From Mesorhizobium sp. (GTDB lineage Bacteria; Pseudomonadota; Alphaproteobacteria; Rhizobiales; Rhizobiaceae), in NCBI RefSeq assembly GCF_017306585.1, contig NZ_JAFKIC010000110.1, forward strand, positions 25,312-89,311: a DNA stretch of 64,000 nt. Reading direction: 5' to 3'. Every line of letters begins with the position of its first letter. Position 1 is the first letter of the stretch. A model generated the notes under the pieces. It was not told where the DNA came from and made no database searches. It worked only from the letters and a program-made list of their open reading frames with translations. The position numbers were made by a program, and so were the translations under genes. Of this stretch, positions 33,076 through 42,313 are shown piece after piece.

Positions 33076-34245
33076 CTACAGCTTGCAGTAGGGCGTGACC
33101 GGCGCGATGGTGCCGAAATCCTTGACGATCTCATAGCTGATGCCATCCGCCGCCGCCTTGCCGACATAGGAATGGCAAAGCGTGTGGTTGTTGCTGGCAT
33201 CGACACGGATCTTGCCCTGCGGCGCGTCGAACTCGATGGTCGGCAGCGCCTTCAGCACATCGTCATCCTTCAGCGAACCGGCCTTCTCGGCGGCCAAAGC
33301 GTAGAGATGCAGGCCGTTATAGCCCGCCTCGCCGATACCGTTGACCATCTTTTCCTGGCCGAACTTTTCGCGGAAGCTCGAGATGAACTTCTTGTTGACC
33401 GGATTGTCGAGCGCCATCCAGTAGGGCTGCGGCGCATAGGTGCCGGCCGCGACGCCCGGCGGCAGCGCGTCCTTGTTGAAGACCTCGTCGAGCGGCGCGA
33501 TCAGCGGCTGCTTGACGTCGAAGCTGCGATACTGCTTGAGCTGCGTGACGGCGTCGTTGCCGACAACCATCGACCAGACGACATCGGGCTTCAGCGACTT
33601 GATCTTCTGGAAGGCCGGGCCGAAATCGGTGGTGCCGAACGGGTAGTAGTCGGCGCCGACGATCTTGCCGCCGGCCTTCTCGTAGGCTGCCGTGATCGCT
33701 TCGGTCATCTTCTGCGGCCAGGCATAGTCCGACGCCATGATGTAGATGGTCTTGCCGAGATTCTCGGCCACCCAGGGCATCATCGGGTCGACCTGCTGCA
33801 TCGGGATCGGGCCGGTGGCGACGAAGTAGCGGTTGCATTCGCCGCCTTCGAAGTTCGTCGGGTAGAAGAACAGCTTCTTGGCCTTGGAGGTGACCGACAG
33901 CGTGGCGCTGCGCTCGGGCGAAATGATCGTACCCATGATCACGTCGACCTTGTCCTCGTTGAGCAGCTTGCGGGCCTTGTCGATCGAACCCTTGGTCGTG
34001 GTCTGGTTGTCCTCGATGAACAATTCGACCTGGCGTCCGCCAATGCCGTTGGCGGCGTTGAGTTCGGCGGCGGCGAGCTTGTAGCAGTTGAGCAGCGTCT
34101 CGCCGAGGATCGCCTGCAGGCCGGTGATCGGGATCGACAGGCCAACCTTGACGGTGTCGGCGGCGCGCAGGATCGACGGTGCGCCCACCATGGCGAAGGC
34201 GGCCGCGGCGCCGCCGGATTTCAGTACAGTTCTTCTGCTTATCAT
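33076..34245 (-). CDS. Urea/short-chain amide-type ABC binding protein
   Basis: Periplasmic binding protein of 389 residues. Residues 1-28 are a Tat-like signal (ISRRTVLKSGG...ILRA-AD). The mature part shows VGLSIPITGLQAILGETLLNCYKLAAAELN, then KKLFFYPTNFEGGECNRYFVATG, which is characteristic of the UrtA/FmdD/AmiC group rather than leucine-binding proteins. AAGGGAA precedes the ATG at 34245. It is the last gene of the leftward operon (deacetylase-like gene, two permeases, two ATPases, binding protein), with an inverted repeat in the gap before it. The ligand could be urea, an amide or an acetylated amine. Confidence 0.88.
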   Translation of the reverse strand: MISRRTVLKSGGAAAAFAMVGAPSILRAADTVKVGLSIPITGLQAILGETLLNCYKLAAAELNAANGIGGRQVELFIEDNQTTTKGSIDKARKLLNEDKVDVIMGTIISPERSATLSVTSKAKKLFFYPTNFEGGECNRYFVATGPIPMQQVDPMMPWVAENLGKTIYIMASDYAWPQKMTEAITAAYEKAGGKIVGADYYPFGTTDFGPAFQKIKSLKPDVVWSMVVGNDAVTQLKQYRSFDVKQPLIAPLDEVFNKDALPPGVAAGTYAPQPYWMALDNPVNKKFISSFREKFGQEKMVNGIGEAGYNGLHLYALAAEKAGSLKDDDVLKALPTIEFDAPQGKIRVDASNNHTLCHSYVGKAAADGISYEIVKDFGTIAPVTPYCKL

Positions 34246-34307
34246 TGTTGTGTTCCCTTCCAATCCCAGACGCGCCCCATGCGCGCCTTACAAAGTCAAC
34301 AGGTTCC

Positions 34308-34326
34308 AGGCGCGCCGGGCGCGCCT
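34308..34326 (-). repeat. GC-rich inverted repeat at the end of the amide-type ATPase gene
   Basis: Arms AGGCGCGCC (34308-34316) and GGCGCGCCT (34318-34326) with a 1-base centre, giving a stem of 7-8 bp with a realistic loop. It begins at the stop codon of the ATPase gene and precedes the binding-protein gene, and may limit or separate the two transcripts. Confidence 0.45.
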
Positions 34327-35027
34327 CATAGGGCCAACAGGTCCTTGAGCAGGTTCTCGTCGGCGAATGCTTCCGGCGTGCCCTCGTGCACGATCCTGCC
34401 TTTCTCCATCACCAGGCAGCGGTCCGCCGCCTTGAGGACGAGATCGAGATTCTGTTCGACAAGGATGATCGCGATGCCGCGCTCGCGGGCGATGCGCGGA
34501 ACCAGTTCGGCGATCGACTGCACGATGTTCGGCTGGATGCCTTCCGATGGCTCGTCGAGAAGCAGCGCGGACGGCAAGCCGCACAGCGCGCGCCCGATCG
34601 CCAGCATCTGCTGCTGGCCGCCCGAGAGCGTGCCGGCGACCTGCGCTTCGCGTTCGCGCAAGATCGGGAAATAGCCGAAGATATCGGCCGGAATGCCGCC
34701 ATCGCCACGGTCGCGAGCGGCCCGGGTGCCGACTTCGAGGTTCTGGCGAACGGTGAGCTGGTTGAAGATGCCGCGCCCCTGCGGCACATGGGCGATGCCG
34801 GCCCGCGCGCGGCGGAAGGCCGGCGCGTTGGTAAGGTTCAGGTCGCCAAGCACCACGGCGCCACCGCTCACCTTCAAGCCGCCGGCGATGACCCGCAGCA
34901 GCGTCGTCTTGCCGGCGCCGTTGCGGCCGAGCAGGCCGACGACTTCGCCCGGGGATACGCTGAGGTCTACACCGTTAAGCACCGGGAGCACGCCGTAGCC
35001 GGCCGAGACCGCCATTGTTCGCAGCAT
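34326..35027 (-). CDS. Amide/urea-type ABC transporter ATPase (UrtE/LivF type)
   Basis: ATPase of 233 residues. It has Walker A GLLGRNGAGKTTLLRVIAG, the QGRGIFNQLTV stretch typical of UrtE, signature TLSGGQQQMLAIGRAL and Walker B ALLLDEPSEGIQP. It follows the second ATPase gene by 2 bases. With UrtD-like, UrtC-like and UrtB-like neighbours and the downstream binding protein it completes an importer. Confidence 0.93.
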   Translation of the reverse strand: MLRTMAVSAGYGVLPVLNGVDLSVSPGEVVGLLGRNGAGKTTLLRVIAGGLKVSGGAVVLGDLNLTNAPAFRRARAGIAHVPQGRGIFNQLTVRQNLEVGTRAARDRGDGGIPADIFGYFPILREREAQVAGTLSGGQQQMLAIGRALCGLPSALLLDEPSEGIQPNIVQSIAELVPRIARERGIAIILVEQNLDLVLKAADRCLVMEKGRIVHEGTPEAFADENLLKDLLAL

Positions 35028-35029
35028 GG

Positions 35030-35734
35030 TCAGCGCCTCCCCAGATAGACGTCGCGGACCATTTCGTCGGCCTCGACCTCATGGAAGGGACCGCTGCGCA
35101 GCCGGCGCCCCTGATGCAGCACCAGGGTCTCGCAATTCAGCGCCCGCACGAAGCGTATGTCGTGCTCGACGGCGACGATCGAGAACTCGCCTTTGAGCCG
35201 CAGCAGCATTTCGGCGGTCGCCATAGTCTCCTGCGGTGTCATGCCGGCGGTAGGCTCGTCGAGCAGAAGCAGCCTCGGCTCGATTGCCAGCGCCATGCCG
35301 ATCTCCAGCCATTGTTTCTGGCCGTGCGCCAGTGCGCCTGCCAGAGTGGCGGCGCGGTTGCCGAGCGAGACCAAGTCCATCAGTTCGGCGATCGGTCGGG
35401 CAGGCGAGGGTGCACCCCAGCGCGCGACCTTGAGGTTGTCCTCGACCGACAGGCTCGGGAAGACGGAGGGGATCTGGAACTTGCGGGCGATGCCGAGCCG
35501 CGCGATGCGGTGCAGCGGCAGCCCGGCTATGTCGTGGCCGAGGAAGCGCACGCTGCCGCTGGTCGGGCGAAGCGTGCCGGTCAGCACGTTGAGGAAGGTG
35601 CTCTTGCCGGCGCCGTTCGGCCCGATGATGCAGCACAGTTCCTTGTCGCGCACCGTCAGGTTCAGCGCTTCCAGCGCCTGCAGGCCGCCGAAACGTATGC
35701 CGACATTCTCCGCCCGCAGCAGGACATCGCTCAT
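35030..35734 (-). CDS. Amide/urea-type ABC transporter ATPase (UrtD/LivG type)
   Basis: ATPase of 234 residues with VGIRFGGLQALEALNL at the N-terminus, Walker A GPNGAGKSTFLNVLTG and Walker B LLLLDEPTAGMTP. The usual LSGGQ position reads ALAHGQKQWLEIGMAL, the form common in UrtD. The ATG at 35734 overlaps the permease stop (ATGA). It partners the UrtE-type ATPase. Confidence 0.93.
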   Translation of the reverse strand: MSDVLLRAENVGIRFGGLQALEALNLTVRDKELCCIIGPNGAGKSTFLNVLTGTLRPTSGSVRFLGHDIAGLPLHRIARLGIARKFQIPSVFPSLSVEDNLKVARWGAPSPARPIAELMDLVSLGNRAATLAGALAHGQKQWLEIGMALAIEPRLLLLDEPTAGMTPQETMATAEMLLRLKGEFSIVAVEHDIRFVRALNCETLVLHQGRRLRSGPFHEVEADEMVRDVYLGRR

Positions 35735-36717
35735 TGCGCTTGCCTCCGGCCTTTGAAGAGGCTCTTGAGCCGCGCATAGATCGACAGAATGCCGTCGGGC
35801 AGCACGAAGACGATGACGACGAAGACGCAGCCCAGCAGAAGCGGCCACAGGCTCGGATTGAAGCTTGAGATCGTCTGCTGCGTGCGCTGGATGGCGATGG
35901 CGCCCAGCACCGGCCCGAGCAGCGTGCCGCGCCCGCCGACCGCAACCCAGACGATGACTTCGGTCGAAAGCAGCAGTCCCGAAAGATCGGGCGCGACCAG
36001 CCCGGCCATGCAGACATAGAGCGCGCCGGCGAGCCCGGCGATCGCCGCCGAAAGCACGAACGTGACGAGCAGGCGCAGCGGCGCATTGTGGCCGAGTGCG
36101 GCCGCCCGGACCTCATTGTCCTGGATCGCGGTCAGCACCGTGCCCCAGCGGCCCCGGCTGATCGACCACAGCGCCAGCACGATGACCGCGACGATCGACG
36201 CGACGAAGATATAGGAGGGAAGGTCCTGGCTCAGGTCGACATGCATCCCGCCAACGTCGAACGCGATCGGCGGGATGCCGATCAGACCGCTGTCGCCGCC
36301 GGTGACCGAACTCCAGGAAATCGCTGCCTGCTGGCAGATGACGCCCATCGCCAGCGTGACGATGGTGAAATAGCTGCCGCGTATGCCGCCGAAGAACAGG
36401 AAGTAGCCGATGATAGCGGCGACGAAGGCGGCGCCCGCGATGGCGCCGGCGATGCCGAGCAGGCTGCCGAAAGGAATGGCATCGTTGAGCGTGACCAACG
36501 CCATGATGTAGCCGCCTATGCCGAAGAAGGCGGCATGGCCGAAACACAGTATGCCGGTGCGGCCCCAGAAAAAATCGAGGCTGGCGGCGAACAGGCCGAA
36601 GATCAGCGCGTCGCGGATGACGGTGAGCTGGTAGCCGTCCGCGAAGAGCGGATAAAGGACGGCCAGCACCACGCAGACGGCGAAGATCAGCAGCCAGTTG
36701 CGGTCGCGGGCGATCAT
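35731..36717 (-). CDS. Amide/urea-type ABC transporter permease (UrtC/LivM type)
   Basis: Inner-membrane permease of 328 residues with about nine hydrophobic helices. FFWGRTGILCFGHAAFFGIGGY is the signature of LivM/UrtC-type permeases, and VIVWVAVGGRGTLLGPVLGA follows near the C-terminus. It overlaps the previous permease gene (ATGA) and the next ATPase gene (ATGA). Confidence 0.93.
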   Translation of the reverse strand: MIARDRNWLLIFAVCVVLAVLYPLFADGYQLTVIRDALIFGLFAASLDFFWGRTGILCFGHAAFFGIGGYIMALVTLNDAIPFGSLLGIAGAIAGAAFVAAIIGYFLFFGGIRGSYFTIVTLAMGVICQQAAISWSSVTGGDSGLIGIPPIAFDVGGMHVDLSQDLPSYIFVASIVAVIVLALWSISRGRWGTVLTAIQDNEVRAAALGHNAPLRLLVTFVLSAAIAGLAGALYVCMAGLVAPDLSGLLLSTEVIVWVAVGGRGTLLGPVLGAIAIQRTQQTISSFNPSLWPLLLGCVFVVIVFVLPDGILSIYARLKSLFKGRRQAQ

Positions 36718-37571
36718 CGCGACGCTCCGTTGAACAGGCCGTTGGGCCGCAGGCGCACGGCGACGATGGCCGCCAGGAGCACGATGGCCTGGGCCAGCGA
36801 CGGCGAGATCTGGTAGTTGAGCACGCTGGTCAATCCGCCGACGAAGACGCTGCCGGCGACCAGCCCGCCGATCGAGCCGACGCCGCCGACGATGACGACG
36901 AAGAAGGCGTTGGCGAGATAGTTCACTCCCATCTGCGGCAATACGATCGCCAGCGGCGCGACGAGCCCGCCGGCAAGCCCGGCGATGGCCGCGCCGAAGG
37001 TGAACGCGATGGCGTAGGTGCGCCGCGTGTTGATGCCTACGCCTTCCGCCATCTCGCGGTTCTGGATGACGGTGCGGATGTCGAGCCCGAAGGATGTCCG
37101 GTTGATGAGCAGGACGACTCCGGCCAGGGTCGCCATGGCGATGCCGATCAGGATCAGCCGGTAGGCCGGATAGGCGGTGAAGAACAGGTCGAATGTGCCG
37201 TCGATCGGCGGCGTCACCGGCTTGGCGCCGAGGCCGAAGGTCAGCTCCAGCCCCTGCTGCAGGATCAGGCTGACACCCCAGGTGGCCAGCACTGTCGAGA
37301 CCGGGCGCGAATAGAGGTGGCGGATGATGGCGAACTCCAGGATGCAGCCGACAACCGCGCCGGCTATCGGGGCAGCCAGCAGCCCTAGCCAGAACGAGCC
37401 GCCGATGCTCTGCACGAAATAGACCGCGAAGGCGCCGACGGTGACGAACTCGCCATGCGCCAGGTTGGTGACGTTCATCAGGCCGAAGCTGATCGCCAGC
37501 CCGAGCCCGACCAGCATCAGTATGCTGATCAGCGTCAGCGCGTTGAGGAGTGTGGTGACGATGAAATCCAT
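36714..37571 (-). CDS. Amide/urea-type ABC transporter permease (UrtB/LivH type)
   Basis: Inner-membrane permease of 285 residues: MDFIVTTLLNALTLISILMLVGLGLAISFGLMNVTNLAHGEFVTVGAF is the classic LivH/UrtB beginning, with FVVIVGGVGSIGGLVAG near the end. The ATG at 37571 is 4 bases after the stop of the deacetylase-family gene, so the two are co-transcribed. Longer N-terminal forms would run into that gene. Confidence 0.93.
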   Translation of the reverse strand: MDFIVTTLLNALTLISILMLVGLGLAISFGLMNVTNLAHGEFVTVGAFAVYFVQSIGGSFWLGLLAAPIAGAVVGCILEFAIIRHLYSRPVSTVLATWGVSLILQQGLELTFGLGAKPVTPPIDGTFDLFFTAYPAYRLILIGIAMATLAGVVLLINRTSFGLDIRTVIQNREMAEGVGINTRRTYAIAFTFGAAIAGLAGGLVAPLAIVLPQMGVNYLANAFFVVIVGGVGSIGGLVAGSVFVGGLTSVLNYQISPSLAQAIVLLAAIVAVRLRPNGLFNGASR

Positions 37572-37575
37572 CGCG

Positions 37576-38697
37576 TCAAGCCGCGCTTGCCAGGCGCTGG
37601 CGCAGGCCCGCGAGCAGGCCTTCGGCGGCATCGATCACGGCAGCCTGGTGCGGCTGCAGGTCCTGCCCCGCCCATTCGTCGATATGGTCCGACAGCGGGT
37701 CGACCACCTCCGTGCGATGGTTGGCGAGCGTCTCGATGACGGCATGGCCACAGAACGGCACGTAGCCTTCGGAATAGCCGCCCTCATGCGTCATCATCAG
37801 GCGTCCGTTCGAAACTTCTGCGGCCAGCGCCACCATACGCGCGGCGAGCCGGCGGAAGCATTCGCTGTTGAGCATCATGCGGCCGAGCGGATCGAAGCCC
37901 GACGCGTCGAAGCCGGAGGCGACGATGACGAGATCCGGTTTGTAGGCGCGCAGTGCCGGGGCGACGACGCGGTCGAACGTTGCTTCATAGGCGCCCGTGC
38001 CGCTGCCGGCCGGTAGTGGCACATTGATGTTGTAGCCTTCGCCCGCGCCCCTGCCGTTGTCGGCCAGCGCGCCGCGCCCGGTCGGGTAGAGATTGTCCTG
38101 ATGCAGCGAAATCGTCAGCACCGACGGGTCGGAATAGAACACGGTCTCGGTGCCGTTGCCGTGGTGTACGTCCCAGTCGACGATCGCCGCGCGGCCAAGC
38201 AGGCCTTCGTGCTGCAGCCGGCGCACGGCGACGCCGATGTTGGAGAACAGGCAGTTGCCCATCGCCTGGTCTGGCTCGGCGTGATGGCCGGGCGGGCGCG
38301 CCAGCGCATAGGCGTTGTCGACGCGGCCGGTCAGCACCGCGCGCATGGCGGCATAGGTGGTGCCGGCGGACAAGAGCGCGATGTCGAAGCTGTTGAGACC
38401 GATCGGCGCCTGCGGGCCGGCAAAACCGCACCCCAGTTCGCTGAGCGCCTTGATGTTGTCGACGTGGCGCTGCGTGTGGACGCGCAGCAGGTCCTCGACA
38501 CCAACCGGTTCGGCGATGATCGGCACCAGGTGGCGGGCCAGGCCGCTGACCTGGATCAGGTTGTTGAGCCGACGCTTCGACCCCGGCGATTCCAGATGGC
38601 GACCGGGCTCCACAAAGCGGCCGGGAGGCATCATGTCGGCGCTGGAGCCGGTATCATGCCACATCAGCTGTTCGTGAAAAACGTACCCTGTCGCCAT
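37576..38697 (-). CDS. Histone deacetylase-family amidohydrolase (acetylpolyamine amidohydrolase-like)
   Basis: Zinc amidohydrolase of 373 residues in the class II HDAC/acetylpolyamine amidohydrolase superfamily. Visible motifs are ARPPGHHAEPDQAMGNCLFSN (the catalytic His pair), VDWDVHHGNGT (zinc Asp and His) and SGFDASGFDPLG (zinc Asp). Bacterial members remove acetyl groups from polyamines or other small amines. It heads the operon of the amide-type importer, so the imported molecule may be an N-acetylated amine that this enzyme hydrolyses. The MalT-like regulator gene is directly upstream on the same strand. Confidence 0.92.
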   Translation of the reverse strand: MATGYVFHEQLMWHDTGSSADMMPPGRFVEPGRHLESPGSKRRLNNLIQVSGLARHLVPIIAEPVGVEDLLRVHTQRHVDNIKALSELGCGFAGPQAPIGLNSFDIALLSAGTTYAAMRAVLTGRVDNAYALARPPGHHAEPDQAMGNCLFSNIGVAVRRLQHEGLLGRAAIVDWDVHHGNGTETVFYSDPSVLTISLHQDNLYPTGRGALADNGRGAGEGYNINVPLPAGSGTGAYEATFDRVVAPALRAYKPDLVIVASGFDASGFDPLGRMMLNSECFRRLAARMVALAAEVSNGRLMMTHEGGYSEGYVPFCGHAVIETLANHRTEVVDPLSDHIDEWAGQDLQPHQAAVIDAAEGLLAGLRQRLASAA

Positions 38698-38781
38698 CCG
38701 CAGCGTCCTCTACCCAACCAGACGACGCTAGCAGGCTAACAATCGCATGGCCCGACCCTAAAGAGGGGTTTTGCCTGCCAT

Positions 38782-41496
38782 CTATGCCCCTCCTTTCGGA
38801 GGGGCGCGCAGGTTCGCGGCGGCCTGCGCGGCGCGCACGGCCTGCACGCGGTTCGACACCGAGAGCTTGCCGAAAATGTTCTTCAAATGCCATTTCACCG
38901 TCGTCTCGCTCACCGAGAGAGCCAGCGCGATATCGCGGTTCGACATGCCTTCCGACAGGCAGCGCAGCATTTCGGATTCGCGCTGCGTGAGTTGTTCCTT
39001 GTCGACCGCAGGTGCGGCCGGTTTGCGCGTCGTCACAGGCATTGTCTGTGCGGCATCGATAATGCGTGTCGCGTAGGCCGACAGCGCCGGATCGGTCTTT
39101 GCGAGCGCCGCGCGCAGGCGCATCAAGCTTTCGATGACCGGCCTGCCCTCATCGACGAAGGAGCGGATGAAGCCGGAAGGCTGGGCAAGCCGCAATGCCT
39201 CCAGGAGATATCGGTCGGCCTCGCGCTGGTCATGGCCGGCATTCCTGGCGCGCAGGATCAGCGCCAGTATATGGCGGCGCATACGTCCGCTGCGTTTGGT
39301 GCGCTCCAGCAGCGTATCGAAAATCGCCGCCGCTGCGGCATGCGATTTTTCCGCCGTCAGCAACCTGCCCTCGGCGAAATATTCGAACTCGTTGGCGACG
39401 CTGGGGACCGTTTCGCTGCGTTCGCGGCGGTGCTCGTCGAGCAGCGCGCGAGCCTCGACGACGCGGTTCTGGTCGAGCAGCAGCCGGACGCGGTCATGCA
39501 CCAGCACCGAGGCTAGGCGGCGATAGACGGAGCCGCGCACGCGCTGGTAGATGCGCTCCAGCATGTCGAGCGCGGCGTCGCCGCGGCCGGTAAGCTGCAG
39601 CACGCGGGCATAGGTCGGCACGCTGGCCAGGGGATAGACGATGACCGCGGCGCCCTCGATCAGCGGCCCGAGATTCTCGACCAGCGCCAGGGCTTCGCTG
39701 GATGCGTTGGTCTCATAGGCAAGTTCGGCCAGCAGCGTTCCGGCAAGCGCCTCGGCATAGGAATTCGCGCCGATCCGCGTCCTGGCCTCGATGATGGCGT
39801 TGCGCAGCAGTCGTTCGGCGGCGGGGAGGCGGCCGGCCGAACGCTCGATGACCGCCATGTAGCAAGTGGCGATGGTGACGCCGAGCAGGCTGCCGCTCCG
39901 CTCATGCGCCTTGCGTGCGGCATCCACCGCGGCGCGAGCCCCTTCGAGGTCGCCCAGCGCGTAGAGATTGTAGCCGATGACGTTGGCGGTCGCGCCTTCC
40001 ATGAACCAGGCATCGGGCGTGAGGATGCGCAGGGCCGCCAGGGCTGTGTCGCGCGCGTCCTCGAACTGTTCCAGCGTGCTGTGCACGGCGGCGGCAAGGA
40101 CTTCGAGCTCGGTCTCGATCGTTGTTCCCGTCAGCGTGCCCGGGTCATTGCCGTCGGCTGGCCCGGTTTCGACGAGCTTGCGCGCATTGGCGAGCGTGTG
40201 CTGGGCGATCTCGGGCTGGCTTGAGTGCACCGCCAGCCAGAGCACGACGAGTTGCAGCCGGATACGCTGATCGATCAGGGCCTTCGGCAGCAGCGCAAGC
40301 AACTGGCGCACATAAAGCAACTGGCACTGCGCGATGAGCTCCAGCGCATTGTTCTCGACGAACACTGCCGCGCGCGCCTGATCGCCGGCGGCCAGCGCAT
40401 GTCCGATGGCTTCCGTCAGCATCTTGCGCTCGCCGAACCATTCCGAGGCCGCCAGATGCAGCGGCGCGATCTTTTCCGGCTCGCGCCGTTCCATCTCGCG
40501 GACGAGGAAGTCGCGGAACAAGTGATGATAGCGGAACCAGCGCCGCTCCTCGTCGAGCGGCACCAGGAACAGGTTGCGGGTCTCGATTTCGGTGATTGCC
40601 GCCTCGGCGTCCGTCGCGCGCATTACCGCGCGGCAGGCCTCGGCGCTGAAACGCTCGAAGACCGAGGAGTGGAGCAGGAACTTTGCCAGCGCCGGCGGCA
40701 GTCCGAGGAACACTTCGCCCATCAGGAAGTCGGCGACGTTGCGATTGGCGCCGGTGAAATTGCCGATGACGGTCTCGGGCGCATGCGCGGCGCTGAGCGA
40801 CAGAGAGGCAAGTTGCAGGCCGGCGGCCCAACCTTCGGTTCGCGAGCGCAATGTCTCGACCGTGCTGCTGCTGACGCTGAGCCCCAGCTTGTCGTTGAAG
40901 AAAGCCTCGGCTTCGGACGAGGCGAAGCGCAGATCGTCCGGGCCGATTTCAAAGACATCGCCAAGCACCCTGAGCTTGCCGAGCTGCAGGTCGGGCAGGT
41001 TACGCGAACCGATGACGAAGGCGGTGTTGGCGGGAGCCTGCCGCGTCAGGCGCTCCATGAATCGCTTCACCGCTGCTGTTTCAATGGCGTGATAGTCGTC
41101 GAAGAACAGGGTGATCTCGGCACCGCGTGCGGCAAAACCCGCCACAAGTGCCGCAAGCACCACGTCGAGTTGCGGGATCGGGCTCGACTGGAAGGCAAGG
41201 TCCAGATCGGCCGGGCTGTTGACGAGATGGCGCACGGCACCCACCAGATGCGACAGGAAGGCGCCTTCGTCATTGTCCGTCGCCTCGCAGGAAAACCATG
41301 CGGTCAACCGGCCTTGCCGCGCGACCTCCGCCGCCCATTGCGCCATCGTCGTCGACTTGCCGAAGCCGGCAGGCGCGGCAAACAGCACGATGCGGGTGTC
41401 GATATGCCGTTCCAGCCTCGACAGGATGCTTTCGCGCCTCACCCAGCGGCGATGATGCGGCGATGCCTGGCTGCTGGGTTGCGCGGACGGTCTCAT
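38782..41496 (-). CDS. MalT-like STAND/LuxR family transcriptional regulator
   Basis: Large regulator of 904 residues, the normal MalT/LAL size. It has a P-loop near residue 40 (FAAPAGFGKSTTMAQWA), a NACHT/STAND-type winged-helix region, a long TPR-like helical sensor (about 380-800) and a C-terminal LuxR helix-turn-helix (LTQRESEMLRCLSEGMSNRDIALALSVSETTVKWHLKNIFGKL). STAND regulators are activated by ligand and ATP binding. The ATG at 41496 overlaps the acetyltransferase stop as ATGA. It sits immediately upstream of the deacetylase-importer operon, which is its likely target. The inducer is unknown. Confidence 0.92.
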   Translation of the reverse strand: MRPSAQPSSQASPHHRRWVRRESILSRLERHIDTRIVLFAAPAGFGKSTTMAQWAAEVARQGRLTAWFSCEATDNDEGAFLSHLVGAVRHLVNSPADLDLAFQSSPIPQLDVVLAALVAGFAARGAEITLFFDDYHAIETAAVKRFMERLTRQAPANTAFVIGSRNLPDLQLGKLRVLGDVFEIGPDDLRFASSEAEAFFNDKLGLSVSSSTVETLRSRTEGWAAGLQLASLSLSAAHAPETVIGNFTGANRNVADFLMGEVFLGLPPALAKFLLHSSVFERFSAEACRAVMRATDAEAAITEIETRNLFLVPLDEERRWFRYHHLFRDFLVREMERREPEKIAPLHLAASEWFGERKMLTEAIGHALAAGDQARAAVFVENNALELIAQCQLLYVRQLLALLPKALIDQRIRLQLVVLWLAVHSSQPEIAQHTLANARKLVETGPADGNDPGTLTGTTIETELEVLAAAVHSTLEQFEDARDTALAALRILTPDAWFMEGATANVIGYNLYALGDLEGARAAVDAARKAHERSGSLLGVTIATCYMAVIERSAGRLPAAERLLRNAIIEARTRIGANSYAEALAGTLLAELAYETNASSEALALVENLGPLIEGAAVIVYPLASVPTYARVLQLTGRGDAALDMLERIYQRVRGSVYRRLASVLVHDRVRLLLDQNRVVEARALLDEHRRERSETVPSVANEFEYFAEGRLLTAEKSHAAAAAIFDTLLERTKRSGRMRRHILALILRARNAGHDQREADRYLLEALRLAQPSGFIRSFVDEGRPVIESLMRLRAALAKTDPALSAYATRIIDAAQTMPVTTRKPAAPAVDKEQLTQRESEMLRCLSEGMSNRDIALALSVSETTVKWHLKNIFGKLSVSNRVQAVRAAQAAANLRAPPKGGA
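38786..38805 (-). terminator. Hairpin at the 3' end of the MalT-like regulator gene
   Basis: Arms GCCCCTCC (38786-38793) and GGAGGGGC (38798-38805) with loop TTTC. It spans the last codons just before the stop at 38782, ahead of the 84-base gap leading to the deacetylase-family gene. It may reduce read-through from the regulator gene. No U-run follows it. Confidence 0.5.
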
Positions 41497-42137
41497 CTGG
41501 CGCCGGGCGCCCATTCGGTCTCGATCAGCGGGATCTGCGGCGCCGCGTCTCGCGGCAGGGTTCCCTTGATCCGGGGATCGTCGGTGATCTCGAAACCGGC
41601 CGCGAAGGCTTCGAAGCCGCAGGCTCTGTAGAAGCCGATGACGCTGTGATGGTCGATGCTGCTGGTGTGCAGCCAGATGCGCCGGGGTTTGAGGCGCCAT
41701 GCCTGGTCGAGCGCGCCGGCCATCAGCCGCTTGCCCAGGCCTCGACCGGTCAAGGTGGGAAAGAGGCCGAAATAGGTGATCTCGATCTCGTCGTCGGCCA
41801 TGGAGAATTCCACCATGCCGACATGGTCCCCGCTCTCGTCATGGCCGTAATAGAGATGGTGGCGCGGGTCCGCGAAATGGGCGGCGATTTCCGCATCCGA
41901 CATTTCCGGGGCGCGGTCCCACAGCCAGGGCGCGCCGATCTCGACAAAGATAGCGCGGTAGGAGGTGCAATCGGGATTGGTGATCCGGGTCATGGGCAGC
42001 GGTTTGGCGAGGTTCGATACCGGCGAGCGCGCTTCCATCCATGTCACCGCATTGACGATCTTGCCCGCCGGCACGCGCCGGTAGCCGGACGCAAGATCGG
42101 TGACTTCATCCGGCAATGTGCCTTCGGTGACCAGCAT
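41493..42137 (-). CDS. GNAT family N-acetyltransferase
   Basis: Acetyltransferase of 214 residues. The GNAT core (about residues 90-170) has VGMVEFSMADDEIEITYFGLFPTLTGRGLGKRLMAGAL, with the acetyl-CoA binding RGLGKR motif, followed by HHSVIGFYRACGFEAF. The ATG at 42137 has GAGG upstream. Its stop overlaps the MalT-like regulator start (ATGA). It is divergent from an M20 deacylase gene. Together with the regulator and a deacetylase-family gene it suggests acetylated small amines as substrates. That is inferred. Confidence 0.88.
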   Translation of the reverse strand: MLVTEGTLPDEVTDLASGYRRVPAGKIVNAVTWMEARSPVSNLAKPLPMTRITNPDCTSYRAIFVEIGAPWLWDRAPEMSDAEIAAHFADPRHHLYYGHDESGDHVGMVEFSMADDEIEITYFGLFPTLTGRGLGKRLMAGALDQAWRLKPRRIWLHTSSIDHHSVIGFYRACGFEAFAAGFEITDDPRIKGTLPRDAAPQIPLIETEWAPGAR

Positions 42138-42313
42138 CTGTCCTCGATCTTTCGCCGCGCGAGCTTGCGGCATCAGGCAAGCTGATGCCAACTCCACGCG
42201 CGCCTGCCAAGAGCTTATGAAGTTGGGCCATGAATTTGGCCCACCTGTCTTCTTGCCTTTGTCGGAAATGGCATATGAGATATGATACACCATTCACGGG
42301 AAAGCGGAATATC
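42138..42313. promoter_or_regulatory. Divergent promoter region with inverted repeats, GNAT / M20 operon
   Basis: It has two inverted repeats: TGGGCCA-N6-TGGCCCA (42224-42243) and CATAT-GAG-ATATG (42272-42284). A sigma-70-like promoter can be drawn for the M20 operon: TTGTCG at 42259-42264, a 16-base spacer and TATGAT at 42281-42286, with the -10 box overlapping the second repeat. A repressor bound there would block transcription. The GntR protein encoded at 46001 in this operon is the obvious candidate. Confidence 0.5.

Noticed and set aside
33076-38697. A urea transport and urease locus
   Set aside because: The importer is UrtABCDE-like, but no urease or accessory gene follows and a deacetylase-family gene leads the operon, so naming it urt would go beyond the evidence.
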